A DNA stretch of 64,000 nucleotides, from positions 124,001 through 188,000 of the forward strand of contig NZ_JAGIKV010000013.1 in the NCBI RefSeq assembly GCF_017874615.1, read 5' to 3'. The position numbers were made by a program, and so were the translations under genes. The stretch is from Paenibacillus xylanexedens (GTDB taxonomy: Bacteria; Bacillota; Bacilli; Paenibacillales; Paenibacillaceae). This document shows, in pieces, positions 34,045 through 43,267 of this stretch. Under the pieces are notes generated by a model. That model did not search any database. It was not told the DNA's origin and saw nothing but the letters and a program-made list of their open reading frames with translations. Numbering within the stretch: the stretch's first letter is position 1; every line of letters starts with the position of its first letter.

Positions 34045-34530
34045 TTAGTCCAGATCATCCCCATCATACACATCTTCCTGATAGTCCATGAGCCTGATTA
34101 ACTTAATATCGGAATCCTCCACGTCAACATACAGCAATCCTTCACAGCCAGGATATAACAACAGATAATTGAGGAAGCGATCCCTTAGCGCAGGGCCAGT
34201 CATTTCAATTGGCTGTCTGCGACGAGACGTTTTCACGAGGTATCTGAGATCCTCACGTTCTGCAACATAATCAATGAATAATCTGCTGTAATAAACGGAT
34301 TCATTGGCCTCAAAAGCCAGAGGGACTTTCATTTTGCCACCGATGACTTCGTAACCCTGTGCTTCTAGCAAATCCAAGGCCGGCGAATCCTGAATCTTCA
34401 CGTTCAGTTGCATTCCAGACAAGCTTACCGGCATCGGTCGGTTCACCCAATTACGCAAGCCAAAGAACAGCCACAAGATCAAACAGACAGCAAGTACAAC
34501 TATAACGATTGTGTCATATTGACCATCCAT
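34045..34530 (-). CDS. Membrane-anchored hypothetical protein
   Basis: 161 residues: one N-terminal membrane helix (TIVIVVLAVCLILWLFFGL) and a soluble domain of about 120 residues (MKVPLAFEANESVYYSRLFIDYVAERED, SRRRQPIEMTGPALRDRFLNYLLLYPGCEGLLYVDVED), ending in an acidic tail. GAGGTGAG precedes the ATG. It lies between argR and tlyA on the same strand and may belong to that operon. Family not recognised. Confidence 0.75.
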   Translation of the reverse strand: MDGQYDTIVIVVLAVCLILWLFFGLRNWVNRPMPVSLSGMQLNVKIQDSPALDLLEAQGYEVIGGKMKVPLAFEANESVYYSRLFIDYVAEREDLRYLVKTSRRRQPIEMTGPALRDRFLNYLLLYPGCEGLLYVDVEDSDIKLIRLMDYQEDVYDGDDLD

Positions 34531-34614
34531 TATCGCTCACCTCGAAGACATATTCGAGGTTCAGTAACGATTTCCCTTTACATCAATCACCTTTCCAGCG
34601 AAAAGAAACCCATC

Positions 34615-35460
34615 TTATGATGAGTTTCCCGTAAATGTATGAGCTGCTTCCTTCGCAACTTGCTCCGCAAGTGCATCAAGTGAAGCTGGATCGATCTCTG
34701 GTTGTGAGGCCTCTGGTGCTTCCAGACGCCAATGTGCGAGAAATTCTATATTACCTTCTCCACCCGTTATCGGTGAAAAAGTTAAACTCTGCAGATGCAA
34801 ACCAAGTTGACTGGCAAAATGAAGCATCGTCTGCAATACATCCTTGTGTACCTTCGTATCACGTACCACACCGGACTTGCCTACTTTTTCACGCCCTGCC
34901 TCAAATTGAGGTTTAATCAATGCAACGATATCTGCAGGTTGATTCAAGAGAGCCAGAAGTGGCGGCAATATGATTCGCAATGAAATGAACGACACATCAA
35001 TGCTTGCAAAGTTCGGCACGGGTCCCACCAGATCTTCAGGAGTCACATAGCGGAAATTAGTTCGTTCCATAACAGTAACCCGCTCATCATTACGCAAAGA
35101 CCAGTCGAGCTGATTATAGCCCACATCAATAGCGTAGACGTGAGACGCACCATGCTGTAGTGCACAATCCGTAAAACCGCCGGTGGATGAACCGATGTCG
35201 AGCATGACAAGTCCATTCATATCAAGGCCGAAATGACGGATCGCTTTTTCGAGCTTCAATCCGCCTCTGCCGACATAGGGATGTACCGAGCCTTTAACTT
35301 TCAGCTCGGCTTCCCTTGGAATTTTCATGCCCGCCTTTTCGATCGGCTCATTATTGGCATATACCAGTCCAGCCATGATTGCAGCTTTTGCCTTCTCACG
35401 ACTTTCATAATAGCCCTGCTCAACCAGCAGAACATCAATTCGTTCTTTCGGGAGTGACAT
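34615..35460 (-). CDS. tlyA: TlyA-family rRNA 2'-O-methyltransferase (YqxC-like)
   Basis: 281 residues: an N-terminal S4 RNA-binding domain (ERIDVLLVEQGYYESREKAKAAIMAGLV) and an FtsJ-like SAM methyltransferase domain with the cofactor motif MLDIGSSTGGFTDCALQHGA, the following AIDVGYNQLDW and catalytic-type lysines (KLEKAIRHF, LIKPQFEAGREKVGKSG). Known TlyA proteins modify 16S/23S rRNA; older annotation calls them hemolysins. Located between dxs and argR, as yqxC is in B. subtilis. Confidence 0.93.
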   Translation of the reverse strand: MSLPKERIDVLLVEQGYYESREKAKAAIMAGLVYANNEPIEKAGMKIPREAELKVKGSVHPYVGRGGLKLEKAIRHFGLDMNGLVMLDIGSSTGGFTDCALQHGASHVYAIDVGYNQLDWSLRNDERVTVMERTNFRYVTPEDLVGPVPNFASIDVSFISLRIILPPLLALLNQPADIVALIKPQFEAGREKVGKSGVVRDTKVHKDVLQTMLHFASQLGLHLQSLTFSPITGGEGNIEFLAHWRLEAPEASQPEIDPASLDALAEQVAKEAAHTFTGNSS

Positions 35461-35482
35461 GTCTGTCTCCTATCATGTAAAT

Positions 35483-37390
35483 TTACGAAGGAAAACGTGT
35501 TTTGGGTATGCCGTAAGATGATTGAACAGCCATCTTGCGCAGTTCAGCACATACATTTTCGACGGTAAGACCCACTTCCTCACGTTGTTCCTTAATACTG
35601 CCATGCTCGATGAAGCGATCCGGAATTCCCATCAATTGTACATGAACATCATGCAGTCCCTGTTCTGCATAAAACTCCAGCACTGCACTACCCATGCTGC
35701 CTGCTTGGGATGTTTCTTCAAGTACAATCAATTTGGTGCCTCGAACAGCTAAATCACGCAACATTTGCTCGTCAAGAGGTTTCAAGAAGCGAGCGTTGAT
35801 TACGCCTGCTGTTATACCTTCCCGCTTCACCATCTCTGCTGCTTCTTCTGCAAGCTGCACCATCGAACCTGAAGCGATGACAGCATATCCTTCCGATAAA
35901 CGCAGTTGCTCCCATGATCCGATTGGAATCGGAACAAGTACATCATCCAAAGGTACACCGACCACATTGTTTCGTGGATAACGGTAAGCAATTGGACCTT
36001 CATTATAATCAAGCGCCGTTTTCATCATGTGGCGCAATTCATTTTCGTCTTTTGGCATCATCAGAACGATATTTGGAATATGGCGCATAAATGCCACATC
36101 ATATACCCCTTGATGTGTTTCCCCATCCGGACCAACAAACCCGGCACGGTCAATAGCAAACATTACGTTAGCGTTATGACGGCAAATATCATGTACAATC
36201 TGATCATATGCACGTTGCATAAACGTAGAATACACGGCAAAGACCGGCTTCAAGCCTTCCATAGCCAGTGCAGCACACATGGTTGCCGCATGCTGTTCTG
36301 CGATTCCTACGTCAATCATGCGGTCAGGAAATTCCTTACTAAAAGGAATGAGACCTGATCCTGTAGGCATTGCTGGCGTTACAGCTACGACCCGCTTATC
36401 CTGCTTCGCAAGATCAATTAACGTTTGACCGAACACTTCCGTGTACATCGGTTTTCCGACTGCCTTCAACACTTGACCGGATTCAATTTTGTACGGAGAA
36501 ATCCCGTGCCACTTGTGCGAATCGGCTTCTGCTGGCTGATAACCTTTGCCTTTGGTCGTGAGCACGTGAACGAGCACAGGACCATCAACGTTATCTGCCT
36601 GTTTGAAGGTTTCAATCAATTTTGGAATATCATGCCCATCAATCGGTCCCAAATACGTGAAGCCCAGTTCTTCGAAAAGAACACCTGGTACCATCATATA
36701 TTTGACACTATCTTTGATCCAGCTTGCCGATTTGGCCAAACGATCCCCAATAGCAGGAATTTTTTTAAGCATTCCCTCGACATCATCTTTCGCTTTCAGA
36801 TAATGACGATCCGAACGAATCTTGCTCAAATATTTATGCATGGCCCCAACATTTGGAGCAATGGACATTTCATTATCATTCAGAATAACCATCAGTTTTC
36901 TCTGCTCATGACCGATATGATTGAGGGCCTCAAAAGCCATACCACCTGTAAGCGCTCCATCACCAATCATCGCGATAACTTGGTTGTCCTCACCCTTGAG
37001 ATCACGTGCAAGGGCCATCCCCATCGCAGCGGACAATGAAGTACTGCTGTGTCCAGCTTCCCATACATCATGTTCACTTTCGTTGCGTTTGACAAACCCG
37101 CACAGACCGTTATGTTGACGCAATGTATCAAAGCGATCCATACGCCCTGTCAGGACTTTATGCACATAAGCCTGATGCCCTACATCAAAAATCATTTTGT
37201 CAGCTGGACTGTTATAACAGTAATGCAGGGCTACCGTGAGCTCAACCACGCCTAAGTTGGGTGCGAGATGCCCACCTGTAACAGACAGTTTCTCAATCAG
37301 AAACTGCCGGATCTCTGCCGACAAAAGGGCAAGATCATCCTGAGACATCGACTTTAGATCACTGGGTTGTTTAATTTGTGGAAGCAGCAC
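35483..37390 (-). CDS. dxs: 1-deoxy-D-xylulose-5-phosphate synthase
   Basis: First enzyme of the MEP isoprenoid pathway, 635 residues. Thiamine-diphosphate motifs: GHQAYVHKVLTGR, MIGDGALTGGMAFEALNHIG with NDNEMSI, then the transketolase-like VGIAEQHAATMCAALA and DRAGFVGPDGETHQGVYDVAF. The C-terminal domain is complete. The start is a GTG at 37388-37390 after GGGGAG. The ispA gene lies 281 bases upstream and supplies the next stage of isoprenoid synthesis. Confidence 0.97.
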   Translation of the reverse strand: MLLPQIKQPSDLKSMSQDDLALLSAEIRQFLIEKLSVTGGHLAPNLGVVELTVALHYCYNSPADKMIFDVGHQAYVHKVLTGRMDRFDTLRQHNGLCGFVKRNESEHDVWEAGHSSTSLSAAMGMALARDLKGEDNQVIAMIGDGALTGGMAFEALNHIGHEQRKLMVILNDNEMSIAPNVGAMHKYLSKIRSDRHYLKAKDDVEGMLKKIPAIGDRLAKSASWIKDSVKYMMVPGVLFEELGFTYLGPIDGHDIPKLIETFKQADNVDGPVLVHVLTTKGKGYQPAEADSHKWHGISPYKIESGQVLKAVGKPMYTEVFGQTLIDLAKQDKRVVAVTPAMPTGSGLIPFSKEFPDRMIDVGIAEQHAATMCAALAMEGLKPVFAVYSTFMQRAYDQIVHDICRHNANVMFAIDRAGFVGPDGETHQGVYDVAFMRHIPNIVLMMPKDENELRHMMKTALDYNEGPIAYRYPRNNVVGVPLDDVLVPIPIGSWEQLRLSEGYAVIASGSMVQLAEEAAEMVKREGITAGVINARFLKPLDEQMLRDLAVRGTKLIVLEETSQAGSMGSAVLEFYAEQGLHDVHVQLMGIPDRFIEHGSIKEQREEVGLTVENVCAELRKMAVQSSYGIPKTRFPS

Positions 37391-37470
37391 GAGAATCTCC
37401 CCGCTTTCCTAGATTGTTTAGTTATTGTTGTAAATCGATATATACATTATGAATCAAATGACATTAAATC

Positions 37471-37499
37471 ATTATAACATAAAAGAACAAGAATCATAA
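37471..37499 (-). promoter_or_regulatory. Candidate sigma-A promoter of dxs
   Basis: Minus strand: TTATGA, 17 bases, TATAAT, in the 281-base gap between ispA and dxs. The -10 is perfect and the -35 partial. The rest of this gap has no feature I can support. Confidence 0.5.
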
Positions 37500-37671
37500 T
37501 TTACTGCACTATACTCCCGATAACGAGCATTCTCGCCAGCAAGTTATTTAAAATTCTTCTCCATATGTATTCCCGCATCCACTCGGGACAGCTCTTTCCA
37601 TCTACTCGGAAAAGGACATTACATTCATTACACGGTTACATAGTTTTTGAAACAGATCGCTCCGTCAGATT

Positions 37672-38577
37672 CTAATGGTCACGACTCATCAGGTAATCTG
37701 CAATTTCTAGCAATCTGGATGCATCAGGTAACTCGGCTCTTTCAAGTGCATCTTTTGCAGATTGAGTAAGGGACTTCACTTCATCTACAGAAGCTTCCAT
37801 ACCAATAAAATAAGGATATGTTACCTTCTGCTGATTCACATCGCTCTGTGTTTTCTTGCCCATCTTCTGTTCGTCACCCGTCAGGTCGAGAATATCATCC
37901 TGAATCTGGAACGCCAGCCCCAGATCACGTCCAAACACACGTAAGGCTTCCAATTGTCCTTCCGATGCTCCACCAATTCGTGCTCCAGCAATGAGGGAGA
38001 AAACAATCAGGTCACCTGTTTTGTGCAAATGGATATATTGGAGCTGTGAAAGATCGGTCATGCCTTGCTCGCCTTCCATATCCGCGACTTGGCCGCCGAC
38101 CATGCCTCTTGCTCCAGCAAGTTCGGACATGTCCTCTACGATGGACAGCAACGCATCTGCCGCCACACCACTACGGCGTCCAGCTTGAACAATGCTATAA
38201 AAAGCATGGGTTAACAGTGCATCGCCTGCCAATATGGCTGTTGCCTCACCATATACCTTATGATTCGTTAATTTTCCCCTGCGGTAATCATCATTATCCA
38301 TAGCAGGCAGGTCATCGTGGATCAGTGAATACGTATGAACCATCTCCACGGCGCAGGCTACCGGCATTGCAGCTGTACGCTGTGCACCGAAGGCTTCCGC
38401 CGCAGCAACGACCAGAAGAGGACGAAGGCGTTTGCCTCCGGCCATGAGTGAGTACTGCATCGCATCCGTCAACGATTGGGGTACATCCCAGTGATCGGGA
38501 AGCGTGTGTTTCAACGCTTCTGTCACCGCAGCTGTGACCTCTTCGAGGTACACTTGAAACGAAGGACGATTACTCAT
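37672..38577 (-). CDS. ispA: Farnesyl diphosphate synthase (geranyl/farnesyl type polyprenyl synthetase)
   Basis: 301 residues from the ATG at 38575-38577, which overlaps the xseB stop by eight bases. Both Asp-rich motifs are present: LIHDDLPAMDNDDYRRG and FQIQDDILDLTGDEQKMGK, along with GGKRLRPLL. The bulky residue pattern before the first motif (HTYSLIHDD) fits a short-chain enzyme making farnesyl diphosphate. The earlier start lies 19 codons inside xseB and is unlikely. Confidence 0.94.
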   Translation of the reverse strand: MSNRPSFQVYLEEVTAAVTEALKHTLPDHWDVPQSLTDAMQYSLMAGGKRLRPLLVVAAAEAFGAQRTAAMPVACAVEMVHTYSLIHDDLPAMDNDDYRRGKLTNHKVYGEATAILAGDALLTHAFYSIVQAGRRSGVAADALLSIVEDMSELAGARGMVGGQVADMEGEQGMTDLSQLQYIHLHKTGDLIVFSLIAGARIGGASEGQLEALRVFGRDLGLAFQIQDDILDLTGDEQKMGKKTQSDVNQQKVTYPYFIGMEASVDEVKSLTQSAKDALERAELPDASRLLEIADYLMSRDH

Positions 38578-38827
38578 GGACTTCACCGCTCTCATCGTCA
38601 GCAGTTCCGAAAGGCTTCTTGCGAAGCTCTCCATCTTCTTCTACGATCATCTCGATCTTGCGTTCCACTTGTTCCAGCTTCAGACCGCAAAGTTGCGAAA
38701 GTTTCATCCCGCGCTGAAACAGATCGATAGCCTGTTCCAACGGAACATCACCATGTTCCAGCTGACCTACGATGTCTTCCAATGCCGCCATTGCCTCTTC
38801 AAAATTCAATTCCGGTTCATTCGCCAT
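38570..38827 (-). CDS. xseB: Exodeoxyribonuclease VII small subunit
   Basis: 85 residues, acidic and helical: NFEEAMAALEDIVGQLEHGDVPLEQAIDLFQRGMKLSQLC is the typical XseB core. GGAGG precedes the ATG. It overlaps the end of xseA by eleven bases and the start of ispA by eight, so the three are coupled. Confidence 0.95.
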   Translation of the reverse strand: MANEPELNFEEAMAALEDIVGQLEHGDVPLEQAIDLFQRGMKLSQLCGLKLEQVERKIEMIVEEDGELRKKPFGTADDESGEVHE

Positions 38828-40181
38828 GGGTATTGTCGTCCTCCTTCATTCCCCAAACCTGACAGTCCAGCTGTCCGTCTGTTAATTTAATCTTAATTGA
38901 ATCTCCAGGCTGTACATCCTTTGTCGACTTGATCAATCGCTGTTCTTGCTCGTCATAGACAAGGCTGTATCCCCGTGACATGACTTTAAGCGGGCTAAGC
39001 GCATCCAGATGCCGCACAGATGATTTCCACTGATGCTGCTTCGATCTGGTTATAGACCTGATCGCAAGTTCCAGTTGTCTGCGTGCTGCCGCATTCTCAC
39101 GGCGTGCTGCATTGACCTGCTCACGAGGATTGAATCGTTGCAGTGCTGCCCGCAGACGCTCCTGCTTCTCTCCTGTCCATTTCATACGCGTATCCACTGT
39201 TCTCAAAAGCCGTTGGTGCATCATATCCAGTCGTTCCGTGTGCTGCATCAAGGTACGTCTTGGATGCACCAGCACTGGCGAACGCTGCAATCTTGCGAGC
39301 CGTTCACGATTATGTACAGCACGTTGACGTAAGCTGTGCTGTAACTGGCGCTGACGTTGTGCAATCTGATCGAGCAACTCAGCTCGATTAGGTACAGCTA
39401 GCTCCGCAGCAGCTGTTGGCGTTGCCGCACGTAAATCAGCCGCAAAATCGGCAATGGTGAAGTCCGTTTCGTGCCCAACTGCAGAGATAACAGGTATATC
39501 CGAAGCGACTATTGCTCTTGCCACAATCTCCTCATTAAAGGCCCACAACTCCTCCAGTGAACCGCCTCCGCGTCCAACGATAAGTACATCGGCTTCTCCC
39601 ATCCGGTTCAGGTTGCCAATCGCTTTGACAATGGAAGGTGCTGCACCCTTGCCTTGAACCAGAACAGGATATAAAACAACTTTGGCAGAAGGGTATCTGC
39701 GCTGGAGTGTGATCATGATGTCTCGCACCGCCGCTCCCGTCGGTGAAGTTACAACCCCGATGGTCTGTGGATAACGAGGGATTTGTCTTTTTCGCGAAGG
39801 TGAAAATAACCCTTCACCCTCGAGCTTTTTCTTCAGCTGTTCGTAAGCCAGATACAGACTTCCAATTCCGTCCGGCTGCATATGGGTAGCGTAGAATTGA
39901 TACTGCCCATCCCGTTCATACACCGAGACATTACCACGAGCAATAACCCTTGCACCCTCCTTCGGTACAAAGGGTAATCGCTGGTTATGGGATGCGAACA
40001 TAATCGACTTAATCCGGCTGTCCTTATCCTTCAATGTAAAATACATATGGCCGCTGGAGTGATGTGTGAAATTCGAAATCTCCCCGCGCAGCCAGACGTC
40101 CGACAGGACCTGATCCGATTCCAGTTTCATCCGGATGTATCGGTTCAGGTCTTTGATGGAGTAGATCTTTTGATCTGCCAC
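38817..40181 (-). CDS. xseA: Exodeoxyribonuclease VII large subunit
   Basis: 454 residues, part of the nuclease that digests single-stranded DNA in both directions. An OB-fold N-terminus (YSIKDLNRYIRMKLESDQVL, VWLRGEISNFTHHSSGHMYFTLKD) is followed by the catalytic core with PQTIGVVTSPTGAAVRDI, ADVLIVGRGGGSLEELWAFNEE and PVISAVGHETDFTIADFAADLRAATPTAAAE, then a long basic coiled coil. The GTG at 40179-40181 has AGGG eight bases upstream; a TTG two codons earlier is possible. Confidence 0.95.
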   Translation of the reverse strand: MADQKIYSIKDLNRYIRMKLESDQVLSDVWLRGEISNFTHHSSGHMYFTLKDKDSRIKSIMFASHNQRLPFVPKEGARVIARGNVSVYERDGQYQFYATHMQPDGIGSLYLAYEQLKKKLEGEGLFSPSRKRQIPRYPQTIGVVTSPTGAAVRDIMITLQRRYPSAKVVLYPVLVQGKGAAPSIVKAIGNLNRMGEADVLIVGRGGGSLEELWAFNEEIVARAIVASDIPVISAVGHETDFTIADFAADLRAATPTAAAELAVPNRAELLDQIAQRQRQLQHSLRQRAVHNRERLARLQRSPVLVHPRRTLMQHTERLDMMHQRLLRTVDTRMKWTGEKQERLRAALQRFNPREQVNAARRENAAARRQLELAIRSITRSKQHQWKSSVRHLDALSPLKVMSRGYSLVYDEQEQRLIKSTKDVQPGDSIKIKLTDGQLDCQVWGMKEDDNTHGE

Positions 40182-40191
40182 AGACAAAACC

Positions 40192-41049
40192 CTAGGCCAA
40201 TCCGTGAGCGCGCTTGGCAGCGATCAATGTATTTTGCATCAGCATTGTGATTGTCATCGGACCAACACCGCCAGGAACGGGTGTAATTGGACCAGAAACT
40301 TCTTTCACACTCTCGAAATCAACGTCTCCTGCCAGTTTGCCATTCTCCAAACGGTTCATGCCGACATCGATAACAACAGCACCCGGTTTCACAAAATCAG
40401 CATCCACAAAATTAGCACGGCCGATGGCTACAACTAAAATGTCCGCCTGACGTGTAATTTCTTTCATGTTGGCTGTGCGGGAATGACACATCGTTACCGT
40501 TGCATTCTCACGTTGCAGCAACAACGATACCGGTTTGCCAACGATGTTGCTTCTTCCGATAACCACTGCATGTTTACCGGACATTTCCAGTCCAGTACGT
40601 TTGATCAGTTCAATTACACCCGCTGGGGTACATGGAAGCAGACTATCGTCTCCAATTACGAGATTACCAACATTGACTGGATGGAATCCGTCTACGTCTT
40701 TATCCACGGCAATCGCATCAATAACCGCTTTCTCTTCGATGTGTTTCGGTAGTGGAAGTTGAACCAAAATTCCGTTAATGGATTGTTGATTGTTCAGCTT
40801 GTCCACCAGCGCAAGCAGATCTTCTTGGGACGTATCTGCATCCAAGCGATGCACTTCGGAGTAGAAACCGAGGTCGTGACATGCTTTTTCTTTATTACGC
40901 ACATATACTTGGGATGCCGGATCTTCCCCGACGAGCACAACAGCCAGACCAGGTACTACCCCCTGTTCGCTAAGCTGTTTTACTTCTGTTGTCAGGCTTG
41001 CGCGGATCTCTTGGGATACTTCTTTACCGTTAATAATAGATGCTGTCAT
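40192..41049 (-). CDS. folD: Methylenetetrahydrofolate dehydrogenase/cyclohydrolase FolD
   Basis: 285 residues, bifunctional enzyme of folate one-carbon metabolism. Motifs: [23 protein letters not shown] (catalytic Tyr and Lys), [38 protein letters not shown], and the NADP site [17 protein letters not shown], ending in [19 protein letters not shown]. It lies between nusB and xseA on the same strand; repeat R2b fills the gap before it. Confidence 0.97.
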   Translation of the reverse strand: MTASIINGKEVSQEIRASLTTEVKQLSEQGVVPGLAVVLVGEDPASQVYVRNKEKACHDLGFYSEVHRLDADTSQEDLLALVDKLNNQQSINGILVQLPLPKHIEEKAVIDAIAVDKDVDGFHPVNVGNLVIGDDSLLPCTPAGVIELIKRTGLEMSGKHAVVIGRSNIVGKPVSLLLQRENATVTMCHSRTANMKEITRQADILVVAIGRANFVDADFVKPGAVVIDVGMNRLENGKLAGDVDFESVKEVSGPITPVPGGVGPMTITMLMQNTLIAAKRAHGLA

Positions 41050-41083
41050 TGTACTCTCTCTCCCTTATGTGAATATAAATTTA

Positions 41084-41152
41084 GAGGTTGTTCAAAAAGC
41101 CCGCTTTTGATTACGAAGGATACTGAAAACCGGTCTTTTTGAACACACACTA
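41084..41152. repeat. MITE-like repeat R2, internally deleted copy
   Basis: 69 bases that match the two ends of the 33292-33510 element: 39 bases from AGAGGTTGTTCAAAAAG to GATTACGAAGGAT, then 30 bases from ACTGAAAACC to GAACACACACT. Only four single-base differences were counted. The arms can fold into a hairpin in the nusB-folD transcript. Confidence 0.87.
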
Positions 41153-41166
41153 TAATTAATCATAAC

Positions 41167-41619
41167 CTAAGATAATTTTGCTTTAATGGCGTCAACTTCC
41201 TGAATCATGCGTCCAAGTACACCATTGACGAATTTTCCAGATTCTTCTGTACCAAAATATTTGGACAGTTCAATTGCTTCATTGACAGATACCTTAGCCG
41301 GAATGTCATCACGGAACACCATTTCATACGTAGACAGTCGTAGAATCTGGCGATCTACACGTGACAGACGGCTGATCTGCCAACCTTTCAAATAATCCAC
41401 AAGCAGCCCGTCAATGGCTTCCTTATTGTTCCAAGCTCCTTGTACAATCTCAGTAACATAAGTACGCATTACATCTGCATCGCGGATAACTACTTCAGTT
41501 TCATTATCTTCAGCAGCTTCATTGATCAACATGTTCACAGATTCTGCTGCACCTACCTCATTCATTTCCATCTGATACAGACTTTGTACTGCAATTTCCC
41601 TTGCCAAACGTCTTTTCAT
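41167..41619 (-). CDS. nusB: Transcription antitermination factor NusB
   Basis: 150 residues, all-helical RNA-binding factor: MKRRLAREIAVQSLYQMEMN at the start, LLVDYLKGWQISRLSRVDRQILRLSTYEM in the middle, and the ending VSVNEAIELSKYFGTEESGKFVNGVLGRM, all classic NusB. The ATG at 41617-41619 has GGAGG six bases upstream; an extension of 19 codons upstream has no support. Confidence 0.96.
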   Translation of the reverse strand: MKRRLAREIAVQSLYQMEMNEVGAAESVNMLINEAAEDNETEVVIRDADVMRTYVTEIVQGAWNNKEAIDGLLVDYLKGWQISRLSRVDRQILRLSTYEMVFRDDIPAKVSVNEAIELSKYFGTEESGKFVNGVLGRMIQEVDAIKAKLS

Positions 41620-41750
41620 GTCCTGCCTCCTGCAGCGCTCCGTCTGGAGCGTCATCATGCTTATTTTATAATCCATGCATCCATCTCATCAAATCCTGTA
41701 TCGGTTAGATCGATGGCTTACACGGTATTGTTATTGTTATCCCTTTTCAC

Positions 41751-41833
41751 AAAAAAACCTGCAATACGTTTCCTCCAAAAAACGGGCAACCTAAACTACA
41801 GCTCTATTTTCGGAAGAAACATATTGCAGGGTT
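41751..41833 (-). terminator. Large terminator hairpin after the DUF2273 gene
   Basis: Minus strand: AACCCTGCAATA-GTTTC-TCC pairs with GGA-GAAAC-TATTGCAGGTT around a loop of about 35 bases, followed by seven T. The loop shares TTCTTCCGAAAATA with the terminator at 19963-20022. Confidence 0.85.
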
Positions 41834-41841
41834 CAGGCAGG

Positions 41842-42075
41842 TCACTTAAACGGACGCCAGCGATCGCCAAGCCATTGTCCCCACTCCCTCCAGGGAATGG
41901 ACGAACCCAGCTTCGAATCGCTTCGTCTGCCTAACGTATAACCGATGAACACCAAGAGTGCAAAGAACAACATATCCCAAAAACCGATCCATACATAAAG
42001 AAATCCAAAAAAGATGCCGCCGATAATTCCGGTAATTCGGCCTCTGTGACTATCCCAAATCTCTTTCCACAGCAT
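41842..42075 (-). CDS. DUF2273 family small membrane protein
   Basis: 77 residues with two short membrane helices (ITGIIGGIFFGFLYVWIGFWDMLFFALLVFIGYTLGRR), the family pattern. GAGGTGAG precedes the ATG. In many Firmicutes DUF2273 genes lie beside amaP and Asp23 genes, as here, and probably form part of the same envelope-stress module. Exact role unknown. Confidence 0.85.
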   Translation of the reverse strand: MLWKEIWDSHRGRITGIIGGIFFGFLYVWIGFWDMLFFALLVFIGYTLGRRSDSKLGSSIPWREWGQWLGDRWRPFK

Positions 42076-42089
42076 CAGTGAAACTCACC

Positions 42090-42629
42090 TCATTCCACTC
42101 GACTCTTGTAGTTAGGCGACTGGGTTACATTAGCGATATACACCGTGACAAAAGAAACCGGGATGCCCGTAATCTCTTGTACATGATCATGTATCGCCTT
42201 TTGCAGATCAGAAGTCAGCGCAGGAATAGGTGTCTCACCATCCACTACTGCACGGATCATAATCTCCAGTCCTGACTCAACCACACGTATGCGTGCCTTG
42301 ACATCACGTACTCCCCGGAAACGGGAAGTTGCCTTCAAACAGAGATTCTCAATCGTCTCCATCGAAATCTGTACATCACCAAACTCAGTACGTTGATCTA
42401 CAGACGGCAACGATGCACGCTCACGCCGAACCGAGATGTAGAAAAATCGCAAACTCAGGATAAACAAAATCGCTGCTGCAATAACCGACGCAACAATAAC
42501 GTTTTGTTCCTGCTGGTAATTCAATTCGTAAGGCAGCACACCGCTAATCAGAAGAATGACGGCTGCCGATATTGCTCCAACGCTTATGCTGTATATAAAC
42601 AACAGAAGCCGATCCAGTATTTTAGCCAC
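42090..42629 (-). CDS. amaP: Alkaline shock response membrane anchor protein AmaP
   Basis: 179 residues. Two N-terminal helices (LLLFIYSISVGAISAAVILLI and IVASVIAAAILFILSLRFFYIS) are followed by an Asp23-like soluble domain (FGDVQISMETIENLCLKATSRF, AVVDGETPIPALTSDLQKAIHDHV). AmaP ties Asp23 to the membrane in Staphylococcus. The start is a GTG at 42627-42629 with GGAGG ten bases upstream; a GTG three codons earlier is too close. Lies between the DUF2273 and Asp23 genes. Confidence 0.88.
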   Translation of the reverse strand: MAKILDRLLLFIYSISVGAISAAVILLISGVLPYELNYQQEQNVIVASVIAAAILFILSLRFFYISVRRERASLPSVDQRTEFGDVQISMETIENLCLKATSRFRGVRDVKARIRVVESGLEIMIRAVVDGETPIPALTSDLQKAIHDHVQEITGIPVSFVTVYIANVTQSPNYKSRVE

Positions 42630-42738
42630 GAACTGCACAGCCTCCCTTGCTCACTAACATGACTTAACCTGTTCACTAGCAAAAATCAGACCCTCATCTA
42701 GCTTTCGCTATAATGAAGACCTGTCCAAGACGGGATAA

Positions 42739-42761
42739 CCCCCGGCAGATGATGCCGGGGG
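42739..42761 (-). terminator. GC-rich hairpin after the Asp23 gene
   Basis: CCCCCGGCA and TGCCGGGGG with a five-base loop; the T-run on the minus strand is weak (TTATCC). Partial termination before amaP is possible. Confidence 0.5.
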
Positions 42762-42774
42762 AATCTGTCTTCTT

Positions 42775-43185
42775 TTATTTTACGCGCTGACTGTTCAGGT
42801 CGATCTCTTCCACTTTCTCGGTGCTCTTGAACTGAACGTCATGAATGTGCACATTCACTTCATTTACATTCAATCCTGTCATGTTCTCGATGGAACGTTT
42901 CACGTTCTGTTGAATCTCCGTAGCCACCTGTGGCAGACGGTATCCGTACTCGATAATTACGGAAACATCAACTGCAGCTTCACGTTGGCCCACTTCAACT
43001 TTAACGCCTTTGGAAAGGTTTTTGCGACCAAGCAATTCAGCAAATCCGCCTGCGAATCCGCCACTCATGCCTGCAACACCTTTCACTTCAAGGGTCGCCA
43101 ATCCAGCAATCACTTCAATAACTTCAGGTGCGATCTGGATTTCACCGATATCCGTTCGTTCAAATTCAGTCGGTAGTGTACTCAT
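42775..43185 (-). CDS. yqhY: Asp23/Gls24 family envelope stress response protein (YqhY-like)
   Basis: 136 residues: GEIQIAPEVIEVIAGLATLEVKGVAGMSGGFAGGFAELLGRKN, a conserved Gly-rich segment, then VSVIIEYGYRLPQVATEIQQNVKRSIENMTGLNVNEVNVHIHDV. B. subtilis yqhY lies next to accBC and has been linked to control of acetyl-CoA carboxylase activity; the same neighbours are present here, so a similar link is likely but inferred. Confidence 0.92.
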   Translation of the reverse strand: MSTLPTEFERTDIGEIQIAPEVIEVIAGLATLEVKGVAGMSGGFAGGFAELLGRKNLSKGVKVEVGQREAAVDVSVIIEYGYRLPQVATEIQQNVKRSIENMTGLNVNEVNVHIHDVQFKSTEKVEEIDLNSQRVK

Positions 43186-43267
43186 AACTGTTCAACACAC
43201 CTTTCGCGAGATAAGTTTGCGGCCATCCGTCAGGGCGCTGGACTCAGGTCAATCAACCTTCAGAACC

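Noticed and set aside
33292..41152. Insertion sequence
   Set aside because: The R2 elements have inverted ends but no transposase and no clear target duplication, so only a MITE-like status is claimed.
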